Source: Candidatus Binatia bacterium (lineage in GTDB: Bacteria; Desulfobacterota; Binatia; HRBIN30). Taken from it: a stretch of DNA of 64,000 bases. Location of the stretch: the NCBI GenBank assembly GCA_937925685.1, contig CALAMI010000016.1:67001-131000 (forward strand), in the 5' to 3' direction. This document shows, piece after piece, positions 1 to 9,202 of this stretch. Below the pieces are notes generated by a model that searched no databases, was not told where the DNA came from, and saw only the letters and a list, made by a program, of their open reading frames with translations. The position numbers and the translations under genes were made by a program. How positions within the stretch are numbered: position 1 is the first letter of the stretch; each line of letters begins with the position of its first letter.

Positions 1-612
1 GCGCTTGAAGGCGACAAACAAGCCCGCGCTTCGGAAGAAGCTCAAGGCGGGCGTTTCCAAGTCCCAGAAAGGGGTGTCGGCGCAACCACGAGCACAAAGG
101 TAAAACCGAAAGCTGGAGCTTCAGCTGCTGGGGCGGAGGATGGTGACGCCACGGCCGACTCAGGATACGACGAGCCAGACCCAGACGACATTCCGGCCCT
201 CAAACGCATGGCACTCGAAGACCCGGATCCTGACCGGCGCCTTGCCGCGGTAACGCTTCTCGGTGCATCAGACGATCCCCAAGCAATCCCTATTTTGGCG
301 GAGGTTCTGAAGGACCAGGATGAGGAAGTTCGACTTGCGGCAATCCAGTCCCTTGCGGACATGACAGGCGACGTGCCGGTAGAGGTGCTGGGAAACGCGG
401 CACTTAGTGACCCTTCCCCAGACAACCGCTACGAAGCGCTCGAGGCGCTCGCCGATCTTGCCGGACCTGCAGCTCGGCCTTACCTGGAGCGCGCGCTGCA
501 CGATCCCGATGAAGACGTTGCCTCCCTTGCGGAAAGTCTGTTGGAACTCGAGCGTGAGGGAGAAGAGGAGCGGGGGGACTCTACTTCGCCCTCCATGAGG
601 GAACCACGCTAA
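1..612 (+). CDS. HEAT-repeat protein, 5' end outside the window
   Basis: The frame is open from the first base and ends at TAA 610-612, so the true start lies upstream. The first ~65 visible codons encode a polar, Ala/Gly/Asp-rich tract. The rest contains three to four HEAT-type helical repeats of about 30 residues with the recurring D-P-D-x-x-x-R-L-A-A pattern, for example DPDPDRRLAAV, DQDEEVRLAAI and DPSPDNRYEAL. Such repeats form an alpha-solenoid used for protein-protein contacts; no catalytic motif is visible. The ATG at 208 is an internal Met at the start of the first repeat and probably not the start. The partner is unknown. It could be the C-terminal part of a larger exported protein, which the window cannot show. 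Confidence 0.85.
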   Translation, partial: ALEGDKQARASEEAQGGRFQVPERGVGATTSTKVKPKAGASAAGAEDGDATADSGYDEPDPDDIPALKRMALEDPDPDRRLAAVTLLGASDDPQAIPILAEVLKDQDEEVRLAAIQSLADMTGDVPVEVLGNAALSDPSPDNRYEALEALADLAGPAARPYLERALHDPDEDVASLAESLLELEREGEEERGDSTSPSMREPR

Positions 613-657
613 GGGCGGGGCAGGTAGCGGCTGCACCCGCACATAGTGCTCCTCGGC

Positions 658-1794
658 TCAACGTGGGTGTTGAGCATTGGCTGCGCGAACCCCGCGGCTG
701 CCAACCGCCTTGGGGCTCACCACGGGCACCACAGCCAATGCCTGATCGTCAAATCGAATGACCAACTCACCCAGGCGCTCTCCTTTGGCTACGGGCGCCG
801 TAATTACCGTGGGAACTTGGAACAGCACCTCCACCTGCGCTTCGCTTGCTTTACGGCGAGGGATGCGTACCTCCGCGGCAGCGAGCGGTACGATGAAAGG
901 TTCCGTGCCCCCTTCCACGGAAATAGGCACAGCCAACGACTCGCCCGCTCGGACCACAGTCACCAACTCGAACTCCGCACGTGCTTGAAGCAAACTGCCG
1001 AGAAGGCCCTCCATCGCTGTATTGACGTCTTCAACTCCTAGTCGCACCGCCAACAGCGTCATTCCGTCCCTCTCGCTCAGCAAGATACCCAACCGCTGGT
1101 AATGGCGTGCTGTGCGCCGGGGATCGTGAAAGCGATCGTAAAACGCCCACACGCCCGCCTCGCTCGGCGGCAGATGCTTGTTGGCCAAAACAATGCGCCC
1201 CTGATCGAATGGAAAGCCGCGCAAGGTACCCCACCGGCGCACTTCTTCGTGATCCCGCCATAGCACCGCGACGAGCCGAGCCAACTCATAAGGCGTCGTT
1301 ACGCTTCCGGGAACCTCGCGACCTAAGTCGGCGACGCGGGTGGAGGTAAGCCCCATGCGGCGCGCCCGCTCATTTAACGCCTCGATCGCATTGGCTCGGG
1401 AGCCCCACATTGCCTCCGCCGCCACTGCAGCAGCTAGGTCACTGCGGGACAGCAAAATTGCCTTGAGCAAATCCGATAACAGATATGTTTTCTCGGCTGC
1501 TAGCCTCAGAGGCTCCCCGGGGCGCGCGCCTAATTCGTGCAACGTTTGAACGTCCACGCTCACGGGCACGTCCAGGGGGAGCATTCCAAGCTTGGCTTGC
1601 TCCAAAGCGGAAAGAAGAACAAGAAGCTGGTAAGTAGCCCCCGCCGGCTGCACCTCTTCTGCTCGCTCACCGAGCAACAACGCGCCGGTACGGACATCCA
1701 CCACGGCGCAATTGGCTGCTCCAACCCTCGGAGAGACGACGGCACCGTACGACAGGACCATCAATCCCATACGCACCAACCAGGGAAGCCGCAT
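658..1794 (-). CDS. Peptidase S11 (D-Ala-D-Ala carboxypeptidase) fold protein with lost catalytic motifs
   Basis: 378 residues with an N-terminal hydrophobic export signal (residues 8-26). The body follows the DacA/DacF layout: the strand NCAVVDVRTGALLL, then the helix that should carry SxxK, then the SxN helix, then the LGLTST...TTPYELARL segment typical of the family. All three catalytic motifs are gone. SxxK is PAGATYQ at residues 50-56, SxN is SRS at 116-118, and no KTG is found where YDRFHDPRRTARHYQ stands. The fold is well supported, but peptidase activity is not expected; a peptidoglycan-binding or regulatory role is inference. It follows the ferritin-like gene on the same strand after 32 bases, so the two may be cotranscribed. 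Confidence 0.75.
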   Translation of the reverse strand: MRLPWLVRMGLMVLSYGAVVSPRVGAANCAVVDVRTGALLLGERAEEVQPAGATYQLLVLLSALEQAKLGMLPLDVPVSVDVQTLHELGARPGEPLRLAAEKTYLLSDLLKAILLSRSDLAAAVAAEAMWGSRANAIEALNERARRMGLTSTRVADLGREVPGSVTTPYELARLVAVLWRDHEEVRRWGTLRGFPFDQGRIVLANKHLPPSEAGVWAFYDRFHDPRRTARHYQRLGILLSERDGMTLLAVRLGVEDVNTAMEGLLGSLLQARAEFELVTVVRAGESLAVPISVEGGTEPFIVPLAAAEVRIPRRKASEAQVEVLFQVPTVITAPVAKGERLGELVIRFDDQALAVVPVVSPKAVGSRGVRAANAQHPR

Positions 1795-1826
1795 AGGGGC
1801 CCCGCTACCACAATTGCTGCGCTTTG

Positions 1827-2450
1827 TCAGCGAAGCCCCCGAGCTTCCAGTGAGCGAGCCCGCTTGTTTCCCGAGCTCGGGCCATGGGCATTTTTGCGAA
1901 GCCGCTTTACTTGGCTCTCGAGCAACGCGTCAGCCCGAGCAAGCAGCTCCGGGTCTTGACCGTACTTTTCCACCATGTACGCCAAATCTCCCAAATCGTG
2001 GAGCAGCAATCGCACTGCTCGCTCCCGTTCGGCATCACCTCGCAGGTCTTGAATCAGCTCCAACACTAAGTTCTCGATCTCCGAACTCTCGATCTCGAGA
2101 GCGATGGCAAATGCCCGTGCAAGACTGAGGCCGCGTGCGGCCTCGCGATGAGCAGCACGCAAACACCGTCGTAGGTGTTCCAACCGCTCGGGATGCAGCT
2201 CTGGTTCTAACATCAGAGGACGGTCTTTCCGCCCTCGAAGCAAGCCGGCAACCAAGGCAAGAGCCCCAAAATGCCGCGACTCATGTTGCGCCATGTCGAA
2301 CCAGAACGACCGTAACTCCTCTGGCTCGGAGAATAAACTTTCGAACTTGCAGTAGAGTTCCATTGTTTGCCGTTCGAGTTCCATAGCGTCGCGGATCAAC
2401 ATTCCGATGTCACGTTGTCGCAAAGGCTGAGAATGGTGTGCTGCTGGCAT
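1827..2450 (-). CDS. Ferritin-like (rubrerythrin-type) four-helix protein
   Basis: 207 residues, almost entirely helical. The first helix has E26-x6-Y33 and the second has E57-x2-H60 (AQHESRHFG), the spacing of di-iron ligands in rubrerythrin and ferritin-like domains. The second half has Glu-rich helix IESSEIENLVLEL (about 120-132), but the last helix reads HDLGDLAYMVEKY instead of a second ExxH, so the ligand set is incomplete or unusual. Members of this fold carry out peroxide reduction or iron handling; which one applies here cannot be told. The ATG at 2450 is the only good start. The basic C-terminal tail is probably disordered. Confidence 0.72.
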   Translation of the reverse strand: MPAAHHSQPLRQRDIGMLIRDAMELERQTMELYCKFESLFSEPEELRSFWFDMAQHESRHFGALALVAGLLRGRKDRPLMLEPELHPERLEHLRRCLRAAHREAARGLSLARAFAIALEIESSEIENLVLELIQDLRGDAERERAVRLLLHDLGDLAYMVEKYGQDPELLARADALLESQVKRLRKNAHGPSSGNKRARSLEARGLR

Positions 2451-2607
2451 ACTACCCGCGTACCACGCCGCTTGCGTTCATGCTAGCGAATGCCGCAAAC
2501 TCCTCTTGGTCGGCTTGTGTTGCCGCCACGAGCCCTTCAAGGCATTCCCACGATGGCACCCACAGGCTACGTTCATTGCACCCCAAGCCTTAGGAGGTCG
2601 AGCAAAC

Positions 2608-2940
2608 ATGGCACTTCGTGATCGGCATTGTATGCCAACGTCTGCTACGACGCGCAAACTGCAAGCGCACGAGTTCGCGCAGTTCCTCGCGGAACTCCCT
2701 GGCTGGCACATTGTGGACGAACACCACCTGTATAAGAGGTATACGTTTCCGGACTTTGCCTCGGCGTTGGCTGCGGTTGAACGTATCGGGGGCATTGCCG
2801 AAGCGGAGGGCCACCATCCCGACATCACGCTGCGCTGGGGCGAAGTCGAGTTGCGCATTTGGACTCACGTCGTCAATGGCCTCACAGAAAACGATTTTAT
2901 CCTCGCGGCAAAATGCGACCATGCCGCTTACAGCACTTGA
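2608..2940 (+). CDS. phhB: 4a-hydroxytetrahydrobiopterin dehydratase (pterin-4a-carbinolamine dehydratase)
   Basis: 110 residues from the ATG at 2608, which is preceded by AGGAGG at 2592-2597. A longer open frame upstream lacks such a site. The enzyme dehydrates 4a-hydroxytetrahydropterin so that the cofactor of aromatic amino acid hydroxylases can be recycled. The family signature is clear: an N-terminal helix, PGWHIVDEHHLYKRYTFPDF, then EGHHPDITLRW with the catalytic His pair, and W..V.LTENDF near the end. Length matches the family. No phenylalanine hydroxylase gene is in the window, so the pterin partner is unknown; family members without one are common. Confidence 0.92.
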   Translation: MALRDRHCMPTSATTRKLQAHEFAQFLAELPGWHIVDEHHLYKRYTFPDFASALAAVERIGGIAEAEGHHPDITLRWGEVELRIWTHVVNGLTENDFILAAKCDHAAYST

Positions 2941-3154
2941 GTGCGTCGTCCCCGTAGTTTAGGGGTTTGTACTCCTGAACCGGGGGCGAAGCGCCAGGGC
3001 AGTTGTCCCAGGTCGCGGTGACTCTTACGGGCCTGCGGAGGCTTTGCCGGCAGAAGCGCCCAACTCGCCCTTCGTGGGGGCGGACCCGGGATAGTGCCAA
3101 CTTGCCGAGAATCGTCCCGGATCCGTCCGGAAGCCTCTTTAGGGGAGCCCGCAG

Positions 3155-4414
3155 TCAGTGAGCCACACTGATCAAATGGGAGATCGTGAACACCTCCTCG
3201 ACGTTCCCCGGAGCATAGGGGGAGCGCGCCTTCGGCCCTTGGTTGAAATACCAAGTATTCGGGTCAGGTGATGCCGGGCCAGGGATCATGATTACCGTTG
3301 CGTGGTTCATCTGGGTGTCGATCATCGTGGCCGAGGTAAACCCCATTTCATCCTCGTAAACAAGGTCCGATCCTGGGGCCTGTTTGCGAAAGGAGAAATA
3401 CTCGATCCATACTTTCCACAGCTCGCCACGCTTATCGTAAATGTCGGAGGCCAGAACCACCCATGCTTCGGCGTCAATGTACAACACCCTTTTGCCGTAA
3501 GCATACTGCGGCAATTTGGTGATCCCCTCGATGATGTACACCTTACGCTTCTCCCAGTTGTCGCAAAAGGCGAAGTCAGCCCCACCTTCACAGCGCTGCG
3601 GCCTGAAGTGTTCGCGGTGCAACACACCAAGCATCTCCTTCACTCCCAGAAGCTTCCATTCGCTCCAAGCAATATGTCCGCTGTAACCCCAAAATGAGTC
3701 CTGGTCAGCATCTTGCCCGAACAAGGCATCGCTTCGCTGGGCCGTGGACATGCGGCGCACACGGCGCACCGCCGGCACGTACAGCCAACTATCATCTTGC
3801 CGCGAGGCGTCGATGTAACGGAAATACAAGCCGCCCACGCCCTTCATGTCGTACGGGGCAACCACCGGCGCCAACAACTCCTTATATCGAATGCCATCGG
3901 GGTTGGGCATTTCTGGTTTGGGCTCTACGAACAACCGCCCGTTGTAGTAGAGACGACGCATATCGCCGATCGTAAACTCCCGGTCGGGTACCATCGGGGC
4001 GGTGTACGTCAGCGGACCGCTCGGCACCTGAAAATCCCGCATCAAAACGTCATCCGTGATCAGCGGTTTATACTGGTAGTTCCACATAATTTTGATGGCC
4101 GCGTCCGGATCGTTCACGTCAATGTTGGGAAACGGCATCCCGGCAACATAATTTTCCAGGCGATTGCGATCGGGAGACAGCCGAACCTGCGCTGAATACT
4201 TTTCGGTGGCTTCACGATAGCGGCGAGGCCACTCCACCGTGCGTGGCGCCACAATATGAAGCTTCATGCCATGCTCCACGCACCAGCGCAGACCCGGACC
4301 CATTAAATCCGCGGCCGTGGCTACGTTTTCTTTCGTAACCACGTCGCCAGGCTGCACATCTGCAAACGCGGTCAGCGCAACGCACACAGCAACAGCGACC
4401 AACACCGCCTTCAT
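3155..4414 (-). CDS. DUF1329 exported protein
   Basis: 419 residues from the ATG at 4414. A GTG six bases upstream is in frame but abuts the Shine-Dalgarno sequence GAGGAG, so ATG is preferred. A signal peptide is obvious (MKAVLVAVAVCVALTAFA, then DVQ). The mature part matches the DUF1329 family, a LolA/LolB-like periplasmic or outer-membrane-associated beta protein: GDVVTKENVATAADLMGPG near the start, the DDSWLYVPAVRRVRRMS segment, then DQDSFWGYSGH. These families usually occur with DUF1302 proteins and an RND-type exporter, and are thought to handle a hydrophobic substrate; that substrate is unknown. The gene lies 21 bases downstream of the DUF1302 gene, so the two form an operon. Confidence 0.87.
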   Translation of the reverse strand: MKAVLVAVAVCVALTAFADVQPGDVVTKENVATAADLMGPGLRWCVEHGMKLHIVAPRTVEWPRRYREATEKYSAQVRLSPDRNRLENYVAGMPFPNIDVNDPDAAIKIMWNYQYKPLITDDVLMRDFQVPSGPLTYTAPMVPDREFTIGDMRRLYYNGRLFVEPKPEMPNPDGIRYKELLAPVVAPYDMKGVGGLYFRYIDASRQDDSWLYVPAVRRVRRMSTAQRSDALFGQDADQDSFWGYSGHIAWSEWKLLGVKEMLGVLHREHFRPQRCEGGADFAFCDNWEKRKVYIIEGITKLPQYAYGKRVLYIDAEAWVVLASDIYDKRGELWKVWIEYFSFRKQAPGSDLVYEDEMGFTSATMIDTQMNHATVIMIPGPASPDPNTWYFNQGPKARSPYAPGNVEEVFTISHLISVAH

Positions 4415-4435
4415 AGGCACCTCCTCAACGACTCA

Positions 4436-6220
4436 CTAAAACTGCAAGGTAAACTTGATGCCGGTTTCCGTCCGACCTCGGTTCAGGCCACCCACACCCC
4501 ACGACTCGAACACCGGACGTTCTGTCGTGTTAACGAAAAACCGCTGGGACAAACTGAGGATGGCATGGTTGGTGATAAAGTAATCCACCAACACCATCAC
4601 TTCCTGGTTGTAGCTGTTGACTGGGTCCAACAAGTACACCACGAAGGGGACGATTTTCCCCCCCTTGTAAAACGTCGTGGCCGTCAGCGTAAGAAGCAGC
4701 TCCCAGTCACGCACCTTGTCGATGTACGCCAGCTGACCGGGACTTCCACTGGTGGCGACACCGCTGGTGGAAAACTGCCCACGAAAGCCTTTACCTTGCC
4801 CGCTGCGCGCGCATGGTGGGCGCTCGTTGGGATCGCGACACACGATGTCCGGATTGTCAATCAAGTAGTGCCAAAAGAACTGGCCGAGAATTAGGAATGT
4901 CGCCTTCCTGTTCAGGGCGCGAATCCACGTGGGGCGGTCGAATCCTATCATGCCTTTCCACATGTCGCGCTTGCTGACGCCGTAAACGTCATTGGCCAAA
5001 AGGGCAAACGGGGAAGCCAAATTGAAGCTTTTCGAGGCATCGAGGAAAGGCACTCCGAACTCGTAAATCGTTTCCAAACGATACACTGTCTGGGTGTAGT
5101 GTTCCTCTGCGTAGTTCGCGGAAACCCCGACAGCGTGCACGTAAGGAGCAATGAACTCTAAAGGTGCCTCGCCGCGCAAGACGGCTGCGCGAGCTTCTCG
5201 AGGATCCAGTACCGCGCGGAAAGCGGCCGCATTCGTGCCGTCGTCTCCCGGCCAGCGCTGATAGAAATAATTCAAAGTGAATTGGATCCCCTCCGGAAAA
5301 ACCGGGACGTTAGAGCCCGTAACGGCGCTGAACCTCACTCCCACTTGGCTGTTATCCGCAGGGTTGCGCACGTAGTCCCCCTGCTGGAAGAGCCGAGTTC
5401 CACGGTATAGCTTTGTAATCGGCCGCTGATAAAAACGGCTGAGAATCTGCAACAGCCCACGGCCTCCGTCCGGTGGGGAACGAGGGTCAACAAGAGGATT
5501 CACGATCGGGGCACTCCACGGCCGCGGCAAAAACGCTTTTTTCGCCGGTACCCAGTCCCCGGGGTTCCAATAAAACTCGACAAATGCATTGTTGAGGGGG
5601 CCAAGCCGATCGATGTCCCACAGCCCCTTGATCATCCAGAGAGGAATGCGCAGCTCGTCCCAAGTCTCTTGCTGCAGGTGCCAGGATAGGTCCAAGGGAT
5701 TCACGCGGTCCAGCATGCGGAAGTTATCCGTTTCTCCCCAAACGATCTGCTGACGACCGAGACGGAAGCTCAAGGGCAGGTGTTTGAGTTTAAGGTCCAA
5801 GTAGGCCTCCCGTAACCGGTTTTCAAAGCGCAGCCCCTCCCGCGACCGGGCCGGCAGATCGCTTAGCCGCAGGCCAATGGGCAACCCGTAAATATCGTTT
5901 TGCTCGAATCCCGGGGTAAGGTCATAAACGCTATCGTAGACGCCTCGGTAAAGCACAAACAGTTTGGCGCGTTCGATGCCGGGAATGTCCAGTAAGTCTG
6001 CGAGTCGGCCTCGTTCGAGAAGGTTATAATCAACTCGTAACTTGAGCGTATTTCGCTGCTGGACCAACCCCCAAGTTTCCACGTCCGGCGACCGGAACAG
6101 CTGTTGTGCGCTCATGTTACCGCTGACCTCGAGAGGGCCGTACCGAGGCAGGGCCGCGGCGCTGCCAGCACAGCAGCAAGCCACACACAGCGCAACCCAT
6201 CGCAGATACCTGGACGCCAT
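4436..6220 (-). CDS. DUF1302 outer-membrane protein
   Basis: 594 residues from the ATG at 6220, preceded by AAGGAGGT. The frame stays open upstream to 6523, but that extension is not protein-like and overlaps the divergent gene. A signal peptide precedes LPRYGPLEVSG. The rest is rich in aromatic, amphipathic strands ending in ...TETGIKFTLQF, with a terminal Phe as in outer-membrane beta-barrels. The segments RLGRQQIVWGETDNFRMLD and NPLDLSWHLQQETWDELRIP are diagnostic for DUF1302. With the downstream DUF1329 gene it forms a conserved pair believed to act in export or surface handling of lipidic substrates (family context, not proved). No RND exporter gene is adjacent here. Confidence 0.87.
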   Translation of the reverse strand: MASRYLRWVALCVACCCAGSAAALPRYGPLEVSGNMSAQQLFRSPDVETWGLVQQRNTLKLRVDYNLLERGRLADLLDIPGIERAKLFVLYRGVYDSVYDLTPGFEQNDIYGLPIGLRLSDLPARSREGLRFENRLREAYLDLKLKHLPLSFRLGRQQIVWGETDNFRMLDRVNPLDLSWHLQQETWDELRIPLWMIKGLWDIDRLGPLNNAFVEFYWNPGDWVPAKKAFLPRPWSAPIVNPLVDPRSPPDGGRGLLQILSRFYQRPITKLYRGTRLFQQGDYVRNPADNSQVGVRFSAVTGSNVPVFPEGIQFTLNYFYQRWPGDDGTNAAAFRAVLDPREARAAVLRGEAPLEFIAPYVHAVGVSANYAEEHYTQTVYRLETIYEFGVPFLDASKSFNLASPFALLANDVYGVSKRDMWKGMIGFDRPTWIRALNRKATFLILGQFFWHYLIDNPDIVCRDPNERPPCARSGQGKGFRGQFSTSGVATSGSPGQLAYIDKVRDWELLLTLTATTFYKGGKIVPFVVYLLDPVNSYNQEVMVLVDYFITNHAILSLSQRFFVNTTERPVFESWGVGGLNRGRTETGIKFTLQF

Positions 6221-6412
6221 GGGCCACCTCCTTAGGCAGCACTTCCTGCAGCAACCGTGCCCTGGCCCGACTACGCCAACCTTGTTCCTTATTCTCAACC
6301 ATTTTTTTACATGGCGGACGTCCGCGAAGAACCGTGCGTCCCACGCCTCGGAAAAAGGGGGAAAACACAAACAGACTTGCATCAAATGAAAATTCTTCGG
6401 TAACGGGGCAGT

Positions 6413-8203
6413 ATGGCTCGGCAAGTCACTGGAGGCTCGATCATTGCCCGAATGCTTCGGGCCGAGGGCGTCGACGTCTTCTTTGGTATCGTTGACGGAA
6501 CCTACACGCAGCTTTTTGCCCACTGCGTAGAACTAGGGATGCGCATGTACTCGCCCCGCCACGAGGCCGTGGCCGCCCACATGGCAGGTGCGTACGCCCG
6601 CGTTACTGGGCGACTCGGCGTCTGCATTGCCAGTAACGGGCCGGGAGTGGCCAACATGTTGCCTGGGGTAGCGGTAGAACATGCTGAGGGGAACCGGGTT
6701 CTACTACTGACGAGTTGCCGGCGTACTGGCGTCTCCTACCCGAATCGCGGAGGCACGTACCAGTGTTTTGACCACGTGGCGGTCATTCGTGGCATGTCTA
6801 AGTGGTCGCAAGCTGTGCCGTCGCCCGAACGCTTGCCCGAGCTTTTGCGCGAGGCTTTCCGCCAGTGTTTCACTGGCCGCGCCGGTGTGGTGCATTTGGA
6901 CGTGCCGGAAAACATTATCAATGGCTTCTGTGAGGATGTGCCGATTTGGCCACCCTCCGCGTATCGTCCTACGGCCGCGGTCGAACCTGAACCCCAGTTG
7001 TTAGACACGGCAGCCGAGTGGCTAGCAGAAGCCCGATTACCGCTGGTCCACGTGGGCGCTGGAGTTATTTACGCCCAGGCCTGGGACGAGCTCGCTCACT
7101 TAATCGCCATGCTCCAAGCACCCTTGACCACTTCCTGGAGTGCACGCGGCGTCGTTTCCGAAGAAAACCCGCTGGTCTGGCCCATGATTTATATCGAGGC
7201 GTGCACCGAGGTAAGGAATGCGGCCGACCTGGTGCTGTGCATTGGATCCGAGGTGGGAGAAACTGATTGGTGGGGCAAACCCCCTTTTTGGGCTCCGCGC
7301 AGCCGGCAGCGGTGGATCCAAATCGACATCGACCCTAGCCACATTGGCCGAACCCGACCTGTGGACCTTGGCATCGTCGGCGATGCCCGCAGGGCGCTGG
7401 CTGGGCTCCTTGGCCGGCTGCCCTCGAAGCTTCAGGGCTTGGATTTCAACGATCGAATTACTCAGCTCAAACGCTTGGCAAGACGTAAAGAAGAAACACG
7501 GCGAGAGCTCGATCAAGCGCTGGAGAACCGCAGTGCACCCATGCTTACAGCCCACGTGCCAGTGATTTGTCAAAAAGTACTAGGGCCTGACGCGATAACG
7601 GTGTTGGACGGCGGCAATACAGCCGTCTGGGGGCACTTTTATACCTCACTCCAACGGCCCAATCGCTTGCTCACGACCGCCCACTTTGGGCACCTGGGCG
7701 CAGGAGTTGGCCAAGCACTCGGTGCCGCCGTCGCTGCCCCGGAGCGACCAGTGTACTGTATCATTGGCGACGGAGCCATGGGTTACAATGTTCAAGAAAT
7801 CGAAACCGCCGTTCGGTACGGGCTTCGTCCGCTGTACCTCGTGTGCAGTGACCGTCAGTGGGGCATGGTAAAAATCAACCAGATGGTCGCCCTTCAACCA
7901 TTTCGCCACGAACTCTCCCACGCTCTCGGGCCGGATGGCTCGCGTACGATCGAAACCGACTTTGCTGAAACCGACTGGTGTCAAGTTGCTCAGGCGATGG
8001 GAGCTTACGGCGAGCGCGTCGCTCATCCGAGCGAACTCGAACCTGCCCTTGTCCGGGCGCTCGCCAGCAGCCGATGCGCGGTGATTCACGTCGATGTCGA
8101 CCCCGTTGCCCATTTGTTTGCCCCCGGGCTGCAAGCTTTCAAAGACATGCACCAAGAGCCGCGGGGAAGCTACGACGAAACGCAGGGAAACGAGGCATCA
8201 TGA
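6413..8203 (+). CDS. Thiamine-diphosphate-dependent enzyme, acetolactate synthase-like
   Basis: 596 residues with the three domains of the ThDP decarboxylase/acetolactate synthase superfamily. The N-terminal PYR domain carries the catalytic Glu, E51 in SPRHEAVAAHMAGAYAR. A central FAD/nucleotide-like domain follows (about 190-340). The C-terminal PP domain has the cofactor motif GDG at about 450, but the usual Asn-Asn 26 residues later is Ser-Asp (VCSDRQWGMVK). It is clearly not a standard IlvB, because no small-subunit gene is present and IlvB-specific regions differ. Possible activities are a 2-oxo acid decarboxylase, a carboligase or an oxalyl-CoA decarboxylase-like enzyme; I cannot choose. 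Its stop overlaps the start of the SDR gene (ATGA), so they are translationally coupled. Confidence 0.88.
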   Translation: MARQVTGGSIIARMLRAEGVDVFFGIVDGTYTQLFAHCVELGMRMYSPRHEAVAAHMAGAYARVTGRLGVCIASNGPGVANMLPGVAVEHAEGNRVLLLTSCRRTGVSYPNRGGTYQCFDHVAVIRGMSKWSQAVPSPERLPELLREAFRQCFTGRAGVVHLDVPENIINGFCEDVPIWPPSAYRPTAAVEPEPQLLDTAAEWLAEARLPLVHVGAGVIYAQAWDELAHLIAMLQAPLTTSWSARGVVSEENPLVWPMIYIEACTEVRNAADLVLCIGSEVGETDWWGKPPFWAPRSRQRWIQIDIDPSHIGRTRPVDLGIVGDARRALAGLLGRLPSKLQGLDFNDRITQLKRLARRKEETRRELDQALENRSAPMLTAHVPVICQKVLGPDAITVLDGGNTAVWGHFYTSLQRPNRLLTTAHFGHLGAGVGQALGAAVAAPERPVYCIIGDGAMGYNVQEIETAVRYGLRPLYLVCSDRQWGMVKINQMVALQPFRHELSHALGPDGSRTIETDFAETDWCQVAQAMGAYGERVAHPSELEPALVRALASSRCAVIHVDVDPVAHLFAPGLQAFKDMHQEPRGSYDETQGNEAS

Positions 8204-9192
8204 GCACCGCCGCGAAGCCGAAGCGTCGGGTGCTGGTCACGGGCGCCGCAGGATACATTGGCCAACAGCTGGTACTCCGCTTGAAAAACGATGCGGCGGT
8301 AGAAGTCGTCGTTGCCACCGATGTTCGACCGTTTCCGCGTAGCGGCTGCGACAAGGTGATCGTCGATGTCCGCGACGTCCGTGACCCTGCCCTAGCTGAG
8401 TTGATGCGGTCTTACGGCATCGACTCTGTCGTCCACTTAGCTTCTGTCGTCACCCCGCCTCCCGGTATGCCGCGCAAAGAAATCTACTCCATCGACGTTG
8501 GCGGCACAGAGAACGTCCTTCAAGCGTGCGTTGCATCCAAGGTCCGGCGTCTCGTCGTCAGCAGCAGTGGTGCTGCGTACGGCTACCACCCGGACAACCC
8601 CGAATGGATTGAAGAAACAGCCCCGCTGCGGGGCAACGAATCGTTTGCCTACTCTCACCACAAACGGCTCGTCGAGGAAATGCTTGCCCGCTATCGCGCG
8701 CTGCACCCCGACCTGATCCAAATTGTCTTTCGCTTCTGCACGATTCTAGGAGTTCGAGTGAATAACCAAATTTCCGCGCTTTTCGAAGGACGATTTGTCC
8801 TCGGTGTTCGAGGGTCGTCCGCACCCTTCGTGTTTATCTGGGATGAAGATGTCGTCGAAGTGCTGCGCCAAGCGCTGTGGTGCGAACAGCCCGGAATTTA
8901 CAACGTCGCCGGCGATGGCGCCTTGCCGCTGCCCGAAATTGCCCGTCGCATCGGAAAACCTTACATCGCGTTGCCGCGCTGGCTGTTGACCGGGGCGCTC
9001 GCGCTTCTTCGCGCCTTTCGGCTGACTCAGTACGGACCCGAGCAAGTCAACTTCCTGGCGCACCGCCCGGTGCTCAGCAACCGAAAGCTCAAGGAAGAAT
9101 TCGGCTATGTTCCCCGCTACACTTCTGCGCAAGCATTCGAGCGCTATTGGGCCGAACGAAAACGGCCGTACCCTCGCCAACAACAAACCTAA
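8200..9192 (+). CDS. NAD(P)-dependent epimerase/dehydratase (extended SDR)
   Basis: 330 residues from the ATG at 8200, which overlaps the stop of the ThDP gene by four bases. The Rossmann motif is VLVTGAAGYIGQQL, followed by a dinucleotide-specific Asp in VVATDVRPF, VVHLASVVTPP, the Ser in VVSSSGAAYG, and the catalytic YSHHK (YxxxK). This is the layout of UDP-sugar 4-epimerases and related extended short-chain dehydrogenases. The substrate is unknown. Coupling to the ThDP enzyme suggests that it reduces or oxidises the product of that enzyme, which is inference. The C-terminal half is basic and ends at 9192, 10 bases before the convergent M20 gene. Confidence 0.9.
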   Translation: MSTAAKPKRRVLVTGAAGYIGQQLVLRLKNDAAVEVVVATDVRPFPRSGCDKVIVDVRDVRDPALAELMRSYGIDSVVHLASVVTPPPGMPRKEIYSIDVGGTENVLQACVASKVRRLVVSSSGAAYGYHPDNPEWIEETAPLRGNESFAYSHHKRLVEEMLARYRALHPDLIQIVFRFCTILGVRVNNQISALFEGRFVLGVRGSSAPFVFIWDEDVVEVLRQALWCEQPGIYNVAGDGALPLPEIARRIGKPYIALPRWLLTGALALLRAFRLTQYGPEQVNFLAHRPVLSNRKLKEEFGYVPRYTSAQAFERYWAERKRPYPRQQQT

Positions 9193-9202
9193 CCGGCGCT
9201 CC

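Noticed and set aside
2945-3030. tRNA-like start (GTCCCCGTAGTTTAGGGG)
   Set aside because: No matching acceptor 3' arm and no T-loop consensus follow; the stretch does not fold as a cloverleaf by eye.
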